64,000 bases of DNA from Megachile rotundata (GCF_050947335.1 NW_027474230.1:1-64000); one strand, 5' to 3'. Numbered from the stretch's first letter, positions 1 to 14,090 are shown. The notes: generated by a model from the letters alone, not told the origin. Made by a program: numbers and translations.

Positions 1-176
1 ATTATCAATCTAACTCATATTATTAGCCATATTATGCTTATATGATCGATAGAATGAGAATTACTATACTCACTACTCTTAGTATTATCACTCTAACTCA
101 TATTATTAGCCATATTGTGCTTATATGATCGATAGAACGACAATTACTATACTTATTACTCTTATTATTATAAATC

Positions 177-259
177 TAACTCATATTATTAGCCATATTA
201 TGCTTATATGATCGATAGAACGACAATTACTATACTCATTACTCTTATTATTATCAATC
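177..259 (+). repeat. Representative 83-bp monomer
   Basis: This copy is close to the commonest form and serves as the reference unit. In order it carries taactcat, attattagcc, atattatgctt, atatgatcgatag, aacgacaattac, tatactcattactc and ttattattatcaatc. The commonest form has 20 G+C in 83 bases, with 14 C and 6 G on the plus strand. It has two CpG sites, in gatCGat and aaCGac. The ATCGAT site overlaps a GATC site in most units. Two short internal direct repeats are visible: CATATTAT at unit positions 6-13 and 18-25, and CTTATTA at 59-65 and 68-74. The last positions of the monomer run straight into the next unit with no spacer. Confidence 0.97.
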
Positions 260-1338
260 TAACTCATATTATTAGCCATATTATGCTTATATGATCGATA
301 GAGCGACAATTACTATACTCACTACTCTTAGTATTATCAATCAAACTCATATTATTAGCCATATTATGCTTATATTATCGATAGAACGGCAATTACTATA
401 CTTATTACTGTTATTATTATCAATCTAACTCATATTATTAGCCATATTATGCTTATATGATCGATAGAATGAGAATTACTATACTCACTACTCTTAGTAT
501 TATCACTCTAACTCATATTATTAGCCATATTATGCTTATATGATCGAGAGAACAACAATTACTATACTTATTACTCTTATTATTATCAATCTAACTCATA
601 TTATTAACCATATTGTGCTTATATGATCGATAGAACGACAATTACTATACTTATTACTCTTATTATTATCTATCTAACTCGTATTATTAGCCATATTATG
701 CTTATATGATCGATAGAACGACAAATACTATACTTATTACTCTTATTATTATCAATCTAACTCATATTATTAACCATATTATGCTAATATGATCGACAGA
801 ACGACAATTACTATACTTATTACGCTCACTATTATCAATCTAAGTCATATTATTAACCATATTATGCAGATATGATCGATAGCACGACATTTACTATACT
901 TATTACTCTTATTATTATCAACCTAACTCATATTATTAGCCATATTATGCTTATATGATCGATAGAACGACAATTACTATACTTATTATTCTTATTTTTA
1001 TCAACCCAACTCATATTATTCGCCATATTATGCTTAAATGATCGATAGAACGACAATTACTATACTTATTACTCTTATTATTATGAATCTTACTCATATT
1101 ATTAGCCATATTATGCTTATATGATCGATAGGACTACAATTACTATACTCATTACTCTTATTATTATCAATCCAACTCATATTATTACCCATATTATGCT
1201 TATATGATCGATAGAACGACAATTACTATACTTATTACACTTATTATTCTCAATCTAACTCATATTATTAGCCATATTATGCTTATATTATCGATAGAAC
1301 GACAGTTACTATACTTATTACTCTTATTATTATCAATC
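260..1338 (+). repeat. Cassette A, copy 1: 13-monomer variant string (reference)
   Basis: Thirteen consecutive monomers carry an ordered set of diagnostic variants: agagcgac (302), caatcaaac (342), aacggc with actgtt (383-410), aatgagaa with cactactcttag (468-493), gagagaac (545), aaccatattgtgctt (607), ctatctaactcg (670), acaaatac (721), ctaatatgatcgacag (784) with acgctcac, agcacgacattt (881) with caaccta, ttattcttattttta (987), attcgccat with cttaaatg (1,017-1,037) and tgaatctt, ataggactac (1,128), ttaccc with ttattctc, and atattatcg with acagtt (1,287-1,305). The same order recurs many times in the window, which makes this string the best landmark for the higher-order structure. Bases 1-1,402 pair with 4,900-6,301 at a distance of 4,899. 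Confidence 0.93.
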
Positions 1339-1402
1339 TAACTCATATTATTAGCCATATTGTGCTTATATGAGCGATAGAACGACAATTACTATATTTA
1401 TT

Positions 1403-3410
1403 ACACTCACTATTATCAATCTAACTCATATTATTAACCATATTATGCAGATATGATCGATAGAACGACTATTACTATACTCATTACTCTTATTATTATC
1501 AATCTAACTCATGCTATTAGCCATATTATGGTTATATGATCGATATAACGACAATTACTATACTTATTACTCTTATTATTATCAATCTAACTCATATTAT
1601 TAACCATATTGTGCAGATATAATCGATAGAACGACAATTACTATACTTATTACTCTTATTATTATCAATCTAACTCATATTATTAGCCATATTCTGCTTA
1701 TATGATCGATAGAACGACAATTACTATACTTATTACTCTTATTATTATGAATCTAACTCATATTATTAGCCACATTATGCTTATATGATCGATAGAACTA
1801 CAATTACTATACTCATTACTCTTATTATTATCAATCCAACTCATATTAATACCCGTATTATGCTGATATGATCGATAGAACGACATTCACTATACTTATT
1901 ACACTCACTATTATCAATCTAACTCATATTATTAACCATATTATGCAGATATGATCGATAGAACGACAATTACTATACTTATTACTCTTATTATTATCAT
2001 TATAACTCATATTATTAACCATATTATGCAGATATGATCGATAGAACTACAATTACTATACTCATTACTCTTATTATTATCAATCTAACTCATATTATTA
2101 GCCATATTATGCTTATCTGATCGATAGAACGACAATTTACTATACTTATTACTCTTATTATTATCAATCTAACTCATATTATTAGCCATATTGTGCTTAT
2201 ATGAGCGATAGAACGACAATTACTATATTTATTACACTCACTATTATCAATCTAACTCATATTATTAACCATATTATGCAGATATGATCGATAGAACGAC
2301 TATTACTATACTCACTACTCTTATTATTATCAATTCTAACTCATGCTATTAGCCATATTATGGTTATATGATCGATATAACGACAATTACTATACTTATT
2401 ACTCTTATTATTATCAATCTAACTCATATTATTATCCATATTGTGCAGATATAATCGATAGAACGACAATTACTATACTTATTACTCTTATTATTATCAA
2501 TCTAACTCATATTATTAGCCATATTGTGCTTATATGATCGATAGAACGACAATTACTATACTTATTACTCTTATTATTATAAATCTAACCCATATTATTA
2601 GCCATATTATGCTTATATGATCGATAGAACGACAATTACTATACTCATTACTCTTATTATTATCAATCTAACTCATATTATTAACCATATTATGCAGATA
2701 TGATCGATCGAACGACAATTACTATACTTATTACACTTATTATTATCAATCTAACTCATATTATTAGCCATACTATGCTTATATGATCGATAGTACGACA
2801 ATTACTATACTCATTGCTCTTACTATTATCAATCTAACTCATATTATTAACCATATTATGCAATTATGATCGATAGAACGACAATTACTATACTTATTAC
2901 ACTTATTATTATCAATCTAACTCATATTATTAGCCATATTATGCTTATATGATCGATAGAACGACAATTACTATACTTATTACTCTTATTATTATCAATC
3001 TAACTCATGCTATTAGCCATATTATGCTTATATGATCGATAGTACGACAATTACTATACTCATTACTCTTATTATTATCAATCTAACTCATATTATTAAC
3101 CATATTATGCAGATATGATCGATAGAACGACAGTTACTATACTTATTACTCTTATTATTATCAATCTAACTCATATTATTAGCCATATTGTGCTTATATG
3201 ATCGATAGAACGACAATTACTATACTTATTACTCTTATTATTATCAATCTAACTCATATTATTAGCCATATTGTGCTTATATGAGCGATAGAACGACAAT
3301 TACTATATTTATTACACTCACTATTATCAATCTAACTCATATTATTAACCATATTATGCAGATATGATCGATAGAACGACAATTACTATACTCATTACTC
3401 TTATTATTAT
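1403..3410 (+). repeat. Variant string shared with 17,258-19,265
   Basis: After the first cassette the array follows a string with gagcgatag/tttattacactcac, the catgctattag...ggttatatg...gatataacg monomer, gtgcagatataatcg, agccatattctgctt (1,694), agccacattatg (1,771) and acccgtattatgctgat (1,851). The same order lies at about 17.3-19.3 kb at a distance of 15,853 bp (191 monomers). Two single-base insertions, caatttac near 2,136 and caattctaac near 2,335, are found only here. The match is lost near 3,410, where catgctattag replaces catattattag. Confidence 0.8.
2131..2340 (+). other. Two single-base insertions
   Basis: The run gacaatttac near 2,136 has one T more than gacaattac elsewhere, and caattctaac near 2,335 has one T more than caatctaac. 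They are the only insertions of unit length in the whole window outside the 13.3-14.1 kb cluster. They lie 200 bp apart, and they account for the two extra bases in every distance measured across them. Confidence 0.9.
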
Positions 3411-6400
3411 CAATCTAACTCATGCTATTAGCCATATTATGGTTATATGATCGATATAACGACAATTACTATACTTATTACTCTTATTATTATCAATCTA
3501 ACTCATATTATTAACCATATTGTGCAGATATAATCGATAGAACGACAATTACTATACTTATTACTCTTATTATTATCAATCTAACTCATATTATTAGCCA
3601 TATTGTGCTTATATGATCGATAGAACGACAATTACTATACTTATTACTCTTACTATTATAAATCTAACTCATATTATTAGCCATATTATGCTTATATGAT
3701 CGATAGAACGACAATTACTATACTCATTACTCTTATTATTATCAATCTAACTCATATTATTAACCATATTATGCAGATATGATCGATAGAACTACAATTA
3801 CTATACTCATTACTCTTATTATTATCTATCTAACTCATATTATTAGCCATATTATGCTTATATGATCGATAGAATGAGAATTACTATACTCACTACTCTT
3901 AGTATTATCAGTCTAACTCATATTATTAGCCATATTATGCTTATATGATCGATAGAACGACAATTACTATACTTATTACTCTTATTATTATCAATCCAAC
4001 TCATATTATTAGCCATATTATGCTTATATGATCGATAGAACGACAATTAATATACTTATTACTCTTATTATTATCATTCTAACTCATATTATTAACCATA
4101 TTATGCAGATATGATCGATAGAACGACAATTACTATACTTATTTCTCTTATTATTATCAATCTAACTCATATTATTAGCCATATTATGGTTAAATGATCG
4201 ATAGAACGACAATTACTATACTTATTACTCTTATTATTATCAATCTAACTCATATTATTAGCCATATTGTGCTCATATGAGCGATAGAACGACAATTACT
4301 ATATTTATTACACTCACTATTATCAATCTAACTCATATTATTAACCATATTATGCAGATATGATCGATAGAACGACAATTACTATACTAATTACTCTTAT
4401 TATTATCAATCTAACTCATGCTATTAGCCATATTATGGTTATATGATCGATATAACGACAATTACTATACTTATTACTCTTATTATTATCAATCTAACTC
4501 ATATTATTAACCATATTGTGCAGATATAATCGATAGAACGACAATTACTATACTTATTACTCTTATTATTATCAATCTAACTCATATTATTAGCCATATT
4601 GTGCTTATATGATCGATAGAACGACAATTACTATACTTATTACTCTTATTATTATAAATCTAACTCATATTATTAGCCATATTATGCTTATATGATCGAT
4701 AGAACGACAATTACTATACTCATTACTCTTATTATAATCAATCTAACTCATATTATTAGCCATATTATGCTTATATGATCGATAGAACGACAATTACTAT
4801 ACTCACTACTCTTAGTATTATCAATCAAACTCATATTATTAGCCATATTATGCTTATATTATCGATAGAACGACAATTACTATACTTATTACTGTTATTA
4901 TTATCAATCTAACTCATATTATTAGCCATATTATGCTTATATGATCGATAGAATGAGAATTACTATACTCACTACTCTTAGTATTATCGCTCTAACTCAT
5001 ATTATTAGCCATATTGTGCTTATATGATCGATAGAACGACAATTACTATACTTATTACTCTTATTATTATAAATCTAACTCATATTATTAGCCATATTAT
5101 GCTTATATGATCGATAGAACGACAATTACTATACTCATTACTCTTATTATTATCAATCTAACTCATATTTTTAGCCATATTATGCTTATATGATCGATAG
5201 AGCGACAATTACTATACTCACTACTCTTAGTATTATCAATCAAACTCATATTATTAGCCATATTATGCTTATATTATCGATAGAACGGCAATTACTATAC
5301 TTATTACTGTTATTATCATCAATCTAACTCATATTATTAGCCATATTATGCTTATATGATCGATAGAATGAGAATTACTATACTCACTACTCTTAGTATT
5401 ATCACTCTAACTCATATTATTAGCCATATTATGCTTATATGATCGAGAGAACAACAATTACTATACTTATTACTCTTATTATTATCAATCTAACTCATAT
5501 TATTAACCATATTGTGCTTATATGATCGATAGAACGACAATTACTATACTTATTACTCTTATTATTATCTATCTAACTCGTATTATTTACCATATTATGC
5601 TTATATGATCGATAGAACGACAAATACTATACTTATTACTCTTATTATTATCAATCTAACTCATATTATTAACCATATTATGCTAATATGATCGACAGAA
5701 CGACAATTACTATACTTATTACGCTCACTATTATCAATCTAACTCATATTATTAACCATATTATGCAGATATGATCGATAGCACGACATTTACTATACTT
5801 ATTACTCTTATTATTATCAACCTAACTCATATTATTAGCCATATTATGCTTATATGATCGATAGAACGACAATTACTATACTTATTATTCTTATTTTTAT
5901 CAACCCAACTCATATTATTCGCCATATTATGCTTAAATGATCGATAGAACGACAATTACTATACTTATTACTCTTATTATTATGAATCTTACTCATATTA
6001 TTAGCCATATTATGCTTATATGATCGATAGGACTACAATTACTATACCCATTACTCTTATTATTATCAATCCAACTCATATTATTACCCATATTATGCTT
6101 ATATGATCGATAGAACGACAATTACTATACTTATTACACTTATTATTCTCAATCTAACTCATATTATTAGCCATATTATGCTTATATTATCGATAGAACG
6201 ACAGTTACTATACTTATTACTCTTATTATTATCAATCTAACTCATATTATTAGCCATATTGTGCTTATATGAGCGATAGAACGACAATTACTATATTTAT
6301 TGCACTCACTATTATCAATCTAACTCACATTATTAGCCATATTATGCTTATATGATCGATAGAACGACAATTACTATACTTATTACTCTTATTATTATCA

Positions 6401-7440
6401 ATCTAACTCATATTATTAGCCATATTATGCTTATATGATCGATAGAACGACAATTACTATACTCATTACTCTTATTATTATCAATCCAACTCATATTAAT
6501 ACCCGTATTATGCTGATATGATCGATAGAACGACATTCACTATACTTATTACACTCACTATTATCAATCTAACTCATATTATTAACCATATTATGCAGAT
6601 ATGATCGACAGAACGACAATTACTATACTCATTACTCTTATTATTATCAATCTAACTCATATTATTAACCATATTATGCAGATATGATCGATAGAACTAC
6701 AATTACTATACTCATTACTCTTATTATTATCAATCTAACTCATATTATTAGCCATATTATGCTTATATGATCGGTAGAACGACAATTACTATACTTATTA
6801 CTCTTATTATTATCAATCTAACTCATATTATTAGCCATATTGTGCTTATATGAGCGATAGAACGACAATTACTATATTTATTACACTCACTATTATCAAT
6901 CTAACTCATATTATTAACCATATTATGCAGATATGATCGATAGAACGACAATTACTGTACTCATTACTCTTATTATTATCAATCTAACTCATGCTATTAG
7001 CCATATTATGGTTATATGATCGATATAACGACAATTACTATACTTATTACTCTTATTATTATCAATCTAACTCATATTATTAACCATATTGTGCAGATAT
7101 AATCGATAGAACGACAATTACTATACTTATTACTCTTATTATTATCAATCTAACTCATATTATTAGCCATATTGTGCTTATATGATCGATAGAACGACAA
7201 TTACTATACTTATTACTCTTATTATTATAAATCTAACTCATATTATTAGCCATATTATGCTTATATGATCGATAGAACGACAATTACTATACTCATTACT
7301 CTTATTATTATCAATCTAACTCATATTATTAACCATATTATGCAGATATGATCGATAGAACTACAATTACTATACTCATTACTCTTATTATTATCTATCT
7401 AACTCATATTATTAGCCATATTATGCTTATATGATCGATA
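3411..7440 (+). repeat. Satellite between the first blocks (about 43-monomer repetition)
   Basis: The ctatctaactcat variant at 3,825 and 7,394 gives a spacing of 3,569 bp, exactly 43 monomers. Around it, runs with gaatgag/cagtctaac, caattaatatac, tatttctc, ggttaaatg and gtgctcatatgag recur in order. The second complete copy of cassette A lies inside. No unique sequence is present. Confidence 0.8.
5159..6237 (+). repeat. Cassette A, copy 2 (complete)
   Basis: All variants of the reference string are present in the same order, starting with agagcgac at 5,200. The marker lies 4,899 bp after copy 1, which is 59 monomers plus the two single-base insertions near 2,136 and 2,335. Private changes include tttagcc for ttagcc near 5,170, tatcatc near 5,315 (shared with copies 5 to 8 and the 51.5-kb copy), and tttaccat for tagccat near 5,586 (shared with the truncated copies 5 and 6). 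Confidence 0.93.
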
Positions 7441-10400
7441 GAATGAGAATTACTATACTCACTACTCTTAGTATTATCAGTCTAACTCATATTATTAGCC
7501 ATATTATGCTTATATGATCGATAGAACGACAATTACTATACTTATTACTCTTATTATTATCAATCCAACTCATATTATTAGCCATATTATGCTTATATGA
7601 TCGATAGAACGACAATTAATATACTTATTACTCTTATTATTATCATTCTAACTCATATTATTAACCATATTATGCAGATATGATCGATAGAACGACAATT
7701 ACTATACTTATTTCTCTTATTATTATCAATCTAACTCATATTATTAGCCATATTATGGTTAAATGATCGATAGAACGACAATTACTATACTTATTACTCT
7801 TATTATTATCAATCTAACTCATATTATTAGCCATATTGTGCTCATATCAGCGATAGAACGACAATTACTATATTTATTACACTCACTATTATCAATCTAA
7901 CTCATATTATTAACCATATTATGCAGATATGATCGATAGAACGACAATTACTATACTAATTACTCTTATTATTATCAATCTAACTCATGCTATTAGCCAT
8001 ATTATGGTTATATGATCGATATAACGACAATTACTATACTTATTACTCTTATTATTATCAATCCAACTCATATTATTAGCCATATTATGCTTATATGATC
8101 GATAGAACGACAATTAATATACTTATTACTCTTATTATTATCATTCTAACTCATATTATTAACCATATTATGCAGATATGATCGATAGAACGACAATTAC
8201 TATACTTATTTCTCTTATTATTATCAATCTAACTCATATTATTAGCCATATTATGCTTATATGATCGATAGAACGACAATTACTATACTCACTACTCTTA
8301 GTATTATCAATCAAACTCATATTATTAGCCATATTATGCTTATATTATCGATAGAACGACAATTACTATACTTATTACTGTTATTATTATCAATCTAACT
8401 CATATTATTAGCCATATTATGCTTATATGATCGATAGAATGAGAATTACTATACTCACTACTCTTAGTATTATCACTCTAACTCATATTATTAGCCATAT
8501 TGTGCTTATATGATCGATAGAACGACAATTACTATACTTATTACTCTTATTATTATAAATCTAACTCATATTATTAGCCATATTATGCTTATATGATCGA
8601 TAGAACGACAATTACTATACTCATTACTCTTATTATTATCAATCTAACTCATATTATTAGCCATATTATGCTTATATGATCGATAGAGCGACAATTACTA
8701 TACTCACTACTCTTAGTATTATCAATCAAACTCATATTATTAGCCATATTATGCTTATATTATCGATAGAACGGCAATTACTATACTTATTACTGTTATT
8801 ATTATCAATCTAACTCATATTATTAGCCATATTATGCTTATATGATCGATAGAATGAGAATTACTATACTCACTACTCTTAGTATTATCACTCTAACTCA
8901 TATTATTAGCCATATTATGCTTATATGATCGAGAGAACAACAATTACTATACTTATTACTCTTATTATTATCAATCTAACTCATATTATTAACCATATTG
9001 TGCTTATATGATCGATAGAACGACAATTACTATACTTATTACTCTTATTATTATCTATCTAACTCGTATTATTAGCCATATTATGCTTATATGATCGATA
9101 GAACGACAAATACTATACTTATTACTCTTATTATTATCAATCTAACTCATATTATTAACCATATTATGCTAATATGATCGACAGAACGACAATTACTATA
9201 CTTATTACGCTCACTATTATCAATCTAACTCATATTATTAACCATATTATGCAGATATGATCGATAGCACGACATTTACTATACTTATTACTCTTATTAT
9301 TATCAACCTAACTCATATTATTAGCCATATTATGCTTATATGATCGATAGAACGACAATTACTATACTTATTATTCTTATTTTTATCAACCCAACTCATA
9401 TTATTCGCCATATTATGCTTAAATGATCGATAGAACGACAATTACTATACTTATTACTCTTATTATTATGAATCTTACTCATATTATTAGCCATATTATG
9501 CTTATATGATCGATAGGACTACAATTACTATACTCATTACTCTTATTATTATCAATCCAACTCATATTATTACCCATATTATGCTTATATGATCGATAGA
9601 ACGGCAATTACTATACTTATTACACTTATTATTCTCAATCTAACTCATATTATTAGCCATATTATGCTTATATTATCGATAGAACGACAGTTACTATACT
9701 TATTACTCTTATTATTATCAATCTAACTCATATTATTAGCCATATTGTGCTTATATGAGCGATAGAACGACAATTACTATATTTATTACACTCACTATTA
9801 TCAATCTAACTCATATTATTAACCATATTATGCAGATATGATCGATAGAACGACTATTACTATACTCATTACTCTTATTATTATCAATCTAACTCATGCT
9901 ATTAGCCATATTATGGTTATATGATCGATATAACGACAATTAATATACTTATTACTCTTATTATTATCAATATAACTCATATTATTAACCATATTGTGCA
10001 GATATAATCGATAGAACGACAATTACTATACTTATTACTCTTATTATTATGAATCTAACTCATATTATTAACCATATTATGCAGATATGATCGATAGAAC
10101 TACAATTACTATACTCATTACTCTTATTATTATCTATCTAACTCATATTATTAGCCATATTATGCTTATATGATCGATAGAATGAGAATTACTATACTCA
10201 CTACTCTTAGTATTATCAATCTAACTCATATTATTAGCCATATTATGCTTATATGATCGATAGAACGACAATTACTATACTTATTACTCTTATTATTATC
10301 AATCCAACTCATATTATTAGCCATATTATGCTTATATGATCGATAGAACGAGAGTTACTATACTCACTACCCTTAGTATTATCAATCTAACTCATATTAT

Positions 10401-10677
10401 TAGCCATATTATGCTTATATTATCGATAGAACGACAATTACTATACTTATTACTCTTATTATTATCAATCTAACTCATATTATTAGCCATATTATGGTTA
10501 AATGATCGATAGAACGACAATTAATATACTTATTACTCTTATTATTATCAATCTAACTCATATTATTAGCCATATTATGCTTATATGATCGATAGAACGA
10601 CAATTACTATACTTATTACTCTTATTATTATCAATCTAACTCATATTATTAGCCATATTGAGCTTATATGAGCGATA
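7441..10677 (+). repeat. 39-monomer block, first copy of a tandem pair
   Basis: The block is 3,237 bp, exactly 39 monomers. It begins at the gaatgagaat/cagtctaac monomer and ends with attgagcttatatgagcgata, where it runs straight into the start of the next copy. It contains cassette A copy 3. The variants atatcagcg near 7,845 and aacggc near 9,602 recur at the same offset in the second copy. Confidence 0.93.
8645..9723 (+). repeat. Cassette A, copy 3 (complete)
   Basis: The full 13-monomer string is present. Its marker monomer lies 3,486 bp (42 monomers exactly) after that of copy 2. It carries aacggc instead of aacgac near 9,602, a variant shared only with copy 4, which ties copies 3 and 4 together as the tandem 39-monomer pair. 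Confidence 0.93.
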
Positions 10678-13600
10678 GAATGAGAATTACTATACTCACT
10701 ACTCTTAGTATTATCAGTCTAACTCATATTATTAGCCATATTATGCTTATATGATCGATAGAACGACAATTACTATACTTATTACTCTTATTATTATCAA
10801 TCCAACTCATATTATTAGCCATATTATGCTTATATGATCGATAGAACGACAATTAATATACTTATTACTCTTATTATTATCATTCTAACTCATATTATTA
10901 ACCATATTATGCAGATATGATCGATAGAACGACAATTACTATACTTATTTCTCTTATTATTATCAATCTAACTCATATTATTAGCCATATTATGGTTAAA
11001 TGATCGATAGAACGACAATTACTATACTTATTACTCTTATTATTATCAATCTAACTCATATTATTAGCCATATTGTGCTCATATCAGCGATAGAACGACA
11101 ATTACTATATTTATTACACTCACTATTATCAATCTAACTCATATTATTAACCATATTATGCAGATATGATCGATAGAACGACAATTACTATACTAATTAC
11201 TCTTATTATTATCAATCTAACTCATGCTATTAGCCATATTATGGTTATATGATCGATATAACGACAATTACTATACTTATTACTCTTATTATTATCAATC
11301 CAACTCATATTATTAGCCATATTATGCTTATATGATCGATAGAACGACAATTAATATACTTATTACTCTTATTATTATCATTCTAACTCATATTATTAAC
11401 CATATTATGCAGATATGATCGATAGAACGACAATTACTATACTTATTTCTCTTATTATTATCAATCTAACTCATATTATTAGCCATATTATGCTTATATG
11501 ATCGATAGAACGACAATTACTATACTCACTACTCTTAGTATTATCAATCAAACTCATATTATTAGCCATATTATGCTTATATTATCGATAGAACGACAAT
11601 TACTATACTTATTACTGTTATTATTATCAATCTAACTCATATTATTAGCCATATTATGCTTATATGATCGATAGAATGAGAATTACTATACTCACTACTC
11701 TTAGTATTATCACTCTAACTCATATTATTAGCCATATTGTGCTTATATGATCGATAGAACGACAATTACTATACTTATTACTCTTATTATTATAAATCTA
11801 ACTCATATTATTAGCCATATTATGCTTATATGATCGATAGAACGACAATTACTATACTCATTACTCTTATTATTATCAATCTAACTCATATTATTAGCCA
11901 TATTATGCTTATATGATCGATAGAGCGACAATTACTATACTCACTACTCTTAGTATTATCAATCAAACTCATATTATTAGCCATATTATGCTTATATTAT
12001 CGATAGAACGGCAATTACTATACTTATTACTGTTATTATTATCAATCTAACTCATATTATTAGCCATATTATGCTTATATGATCGATAGAATGAGAATTA
12101 CTATACTCACTACTCTTAGTATTATCACTCTAACTCATATTATTAGCCATATTATGCTTATATGATCGAGAGAACAACAATTACTATACTTATTACTCTT
12201 ATTATTATCAATCTAACTCATATTATTAACCATATTGTGCTTATATGATCGATAGAACGACAATTACTATACTTATTACTCTTATTATTATCTATCTAAC
12301 TCGTATTATTAGCCATATTATGCTTATATGATCGATAGAACGACAAATACTATACTTATTACTCTTATTATTATCAATCTAACTCATATTATTAACCATA
12401 TTATGCTAATATGATCGACAGAACGACAATTACTATACTTATTACGCTCACTATTATCAATCTAACTCATATTATTAACCATATTATGCAGATATGATCG
12501 ATAGCACGACATTTACTATACTTATTACTCTTATTATTATCAACCTAACTCATATTATTAGCCATATTATGCTTATATGATCGATAGAACGACAATTACT
12601 ATACTTATTATTCTTATTTTTATCAACCCAACTCATATTATTCGCCATATTATGCTTAAATGATCGATAGAACGACAATTACTATACTTATTACTCTTAT
12701 TATTATGAATCTTACTCATATTATTAGCCATATTATGCTTATATGATCGATAGGACTACAATTACTATACTCATTACTCTTATTATTATCAATCCAACTC
12801 ATATTATTACCCATATTATGCTTATATGATCGATAGAACGGCAATTACTATACTTATTACACTTATTATTCTCAATCTAACTCATATTATTAGCCATATT
12901 ATGCTTATATTATCGATAGAACGACAGTTACTATACTTATTACTCTTATTATTATCAATCTAACTCATATTATTAGCCATATTGTGCTTATATGAGCGAT
13001 AGAACGACAATTACTATATTTATTACACTCACTATTATCAATCTAACTCATATTATTAACCATATTATGCAGATATGATCGATAGAACGACTATTACTAT
13101 ACTCATTACTCTTATTATTATCAATCTAACTCATGCTATTAGCCATATTATGGTTATATGATCGATATAACGACAATTAATATACTTATTACTCTTATTA
13201 TTATCAATATAACTCATATTATTAACCATATTGTGCAGATATAATCGATAGAACGACAATTACTTACTCTTATTATTATGAATCTAACTCATATTATTAA
13301 CCATATCTATGCAGATATGATCGATAGAACTACAATTACTATACTCATTACTCTTATTTTATCTATCTAACTCATATTATTAGCCATATATGCTTATATG
13401 ATCGATAGAATGAGAATTACTATACTCACTACTCTTAGTATTATCAATCTAACTCATATTATTAGCCATATTATGCTTATATGATCGATAGAACGACAAT
13501 TACTATACTTATTACTCTTATTATATCAAATCCAACTCATATTATTAGCCATATTATGCTTATATGATCGATAGAACGAGAGATTACTATACTCACTACC

Positions 13601-13914
13601 CTTAGTATTATCAATCTAACTCATATTATTAGCCATATTATGCTTATATTATCGATAGAACGACAATTACTATACTTATTACTCTATTAATCAATCTAAC
13701 TCATATTTATTAGCCATATTATGTTAAATGATCGATAGAACGACAATTAATATACTTATTACCTCTTATTATTATCAATCTAACTCATATTATTAGCCAA
13801 TGTAATTATGCTTATATGATCGATAGAACGACAATTACTATACTTATTACTCTTATTATTATCAATCTAACTCATAATTATTAGCCATATGAGCTTATAT
13901 GAGCGATAGAACGA
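10678..13914 (+). repeat. 39-monomer block, second copy of a tandem pair
   Basis: This repeats 7,441-10,677 at an exact distance of 3,237 bp. The sampled lines agree up to about 13,260. The last 650 bp then carry a dense set of small indels (see the separate entry). At 13,915 the array switches to a tttattgcactcac/aacacacatt string that also occurs at 56,896. Confidence 0.92.
11882..12960 (+). repeat. Cassette A, copy 4 (complete)
   Basis: The full 13-monomer string is present, 3,237 bp (39 monomers exactly) after copy 3, and it shares the private aacggc at 12,839. No difference from copy 3 was noticed inside the cassette by eye. The cluster of indels begins about 300 bp downstream. Confidence 0.93.
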
Positions 13915-14090
13915 CAATTACTATATTTATTGCACTCACTATTATCAATCTAACACACATTATTAGCCATATTATGCTTATATGATCGATAGTACGACAA
14001 TTACTATACTCATTACTCTTATTATTATCAATCTAACTCATATTATTAAGCCTTATTATGCAGATATGACGGATCGAAACGACAGACAAT
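13261..14090 (+). other. Cluster of about 16 small indels in otherwise phase-perfect satellite
   Basis: Compared with the intact paralogues at about 10,020-10,670 and 56,250-57,070, this stretch shows: an 8-bp loss (13,263), +1 (13,307), -1 (13,357), -1 (13,389), -1 and +1 (13,527), +1 (13,583), -3 (13,685), +1 (13,707), -1 (13,725), +1 (13,763), +4 (13,799), +1 and -1 (13,876-13,890), +1 (14,050), and a messy +5 (14,068-14,087). The net change is zero: the monomer start at 13,210 and the one at 14,206 are exactly 12 x 83 apart. Nothing else in the window has this indel density. It may be an unpolished consensus or a real mutation cluster; the sequence alone cannot decide. Confidence 0.9.

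Noticed and set aside
177..259. CArG-like box ccatattatg, and a C/EBP-like word attatgcaat in the variant monomers
   Set aside because: Short AT-rich words of this kind are expected by chance. The first does not meet the CC(A/T)6GG consensus, and the second occurs only in one variant class. There is no gene nearby to regulate.
177..259. Hairpin or cruciform around gatcgat
   Set aside because: The palindromes ATCGAT and GATC are only 4-6 bp, and flanking bases do not extend the symmetry far enough for a stable stem. The cgatcgatcg-type variants add only a few bases.
2343..2537. 64-codon open frame (also at 18,196, 21,682, 27,575, 44,669 and 60,182)
   Set aside because: It lies entirely within satellite monomers, has no ribosome-binding or splice context, and is rich only in Tyr, Ile, Thr and Leu, as AT-rich low-complexity DNA gives. 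It is open because of substitutions that remove two stops in one variant string. It spreads with the blocks and is lost where the blocks are cut (48.8 kb).
13261..14090. A different repeat family or a gene remnant inserted in the array
   Set aside because: Although irregular, the stretch aligns monomer by monomer with 10.0-10.7 and 56.2-57.1 kb. All differences are small indels or single changes, so it is the same satellite and not foreign DNA.
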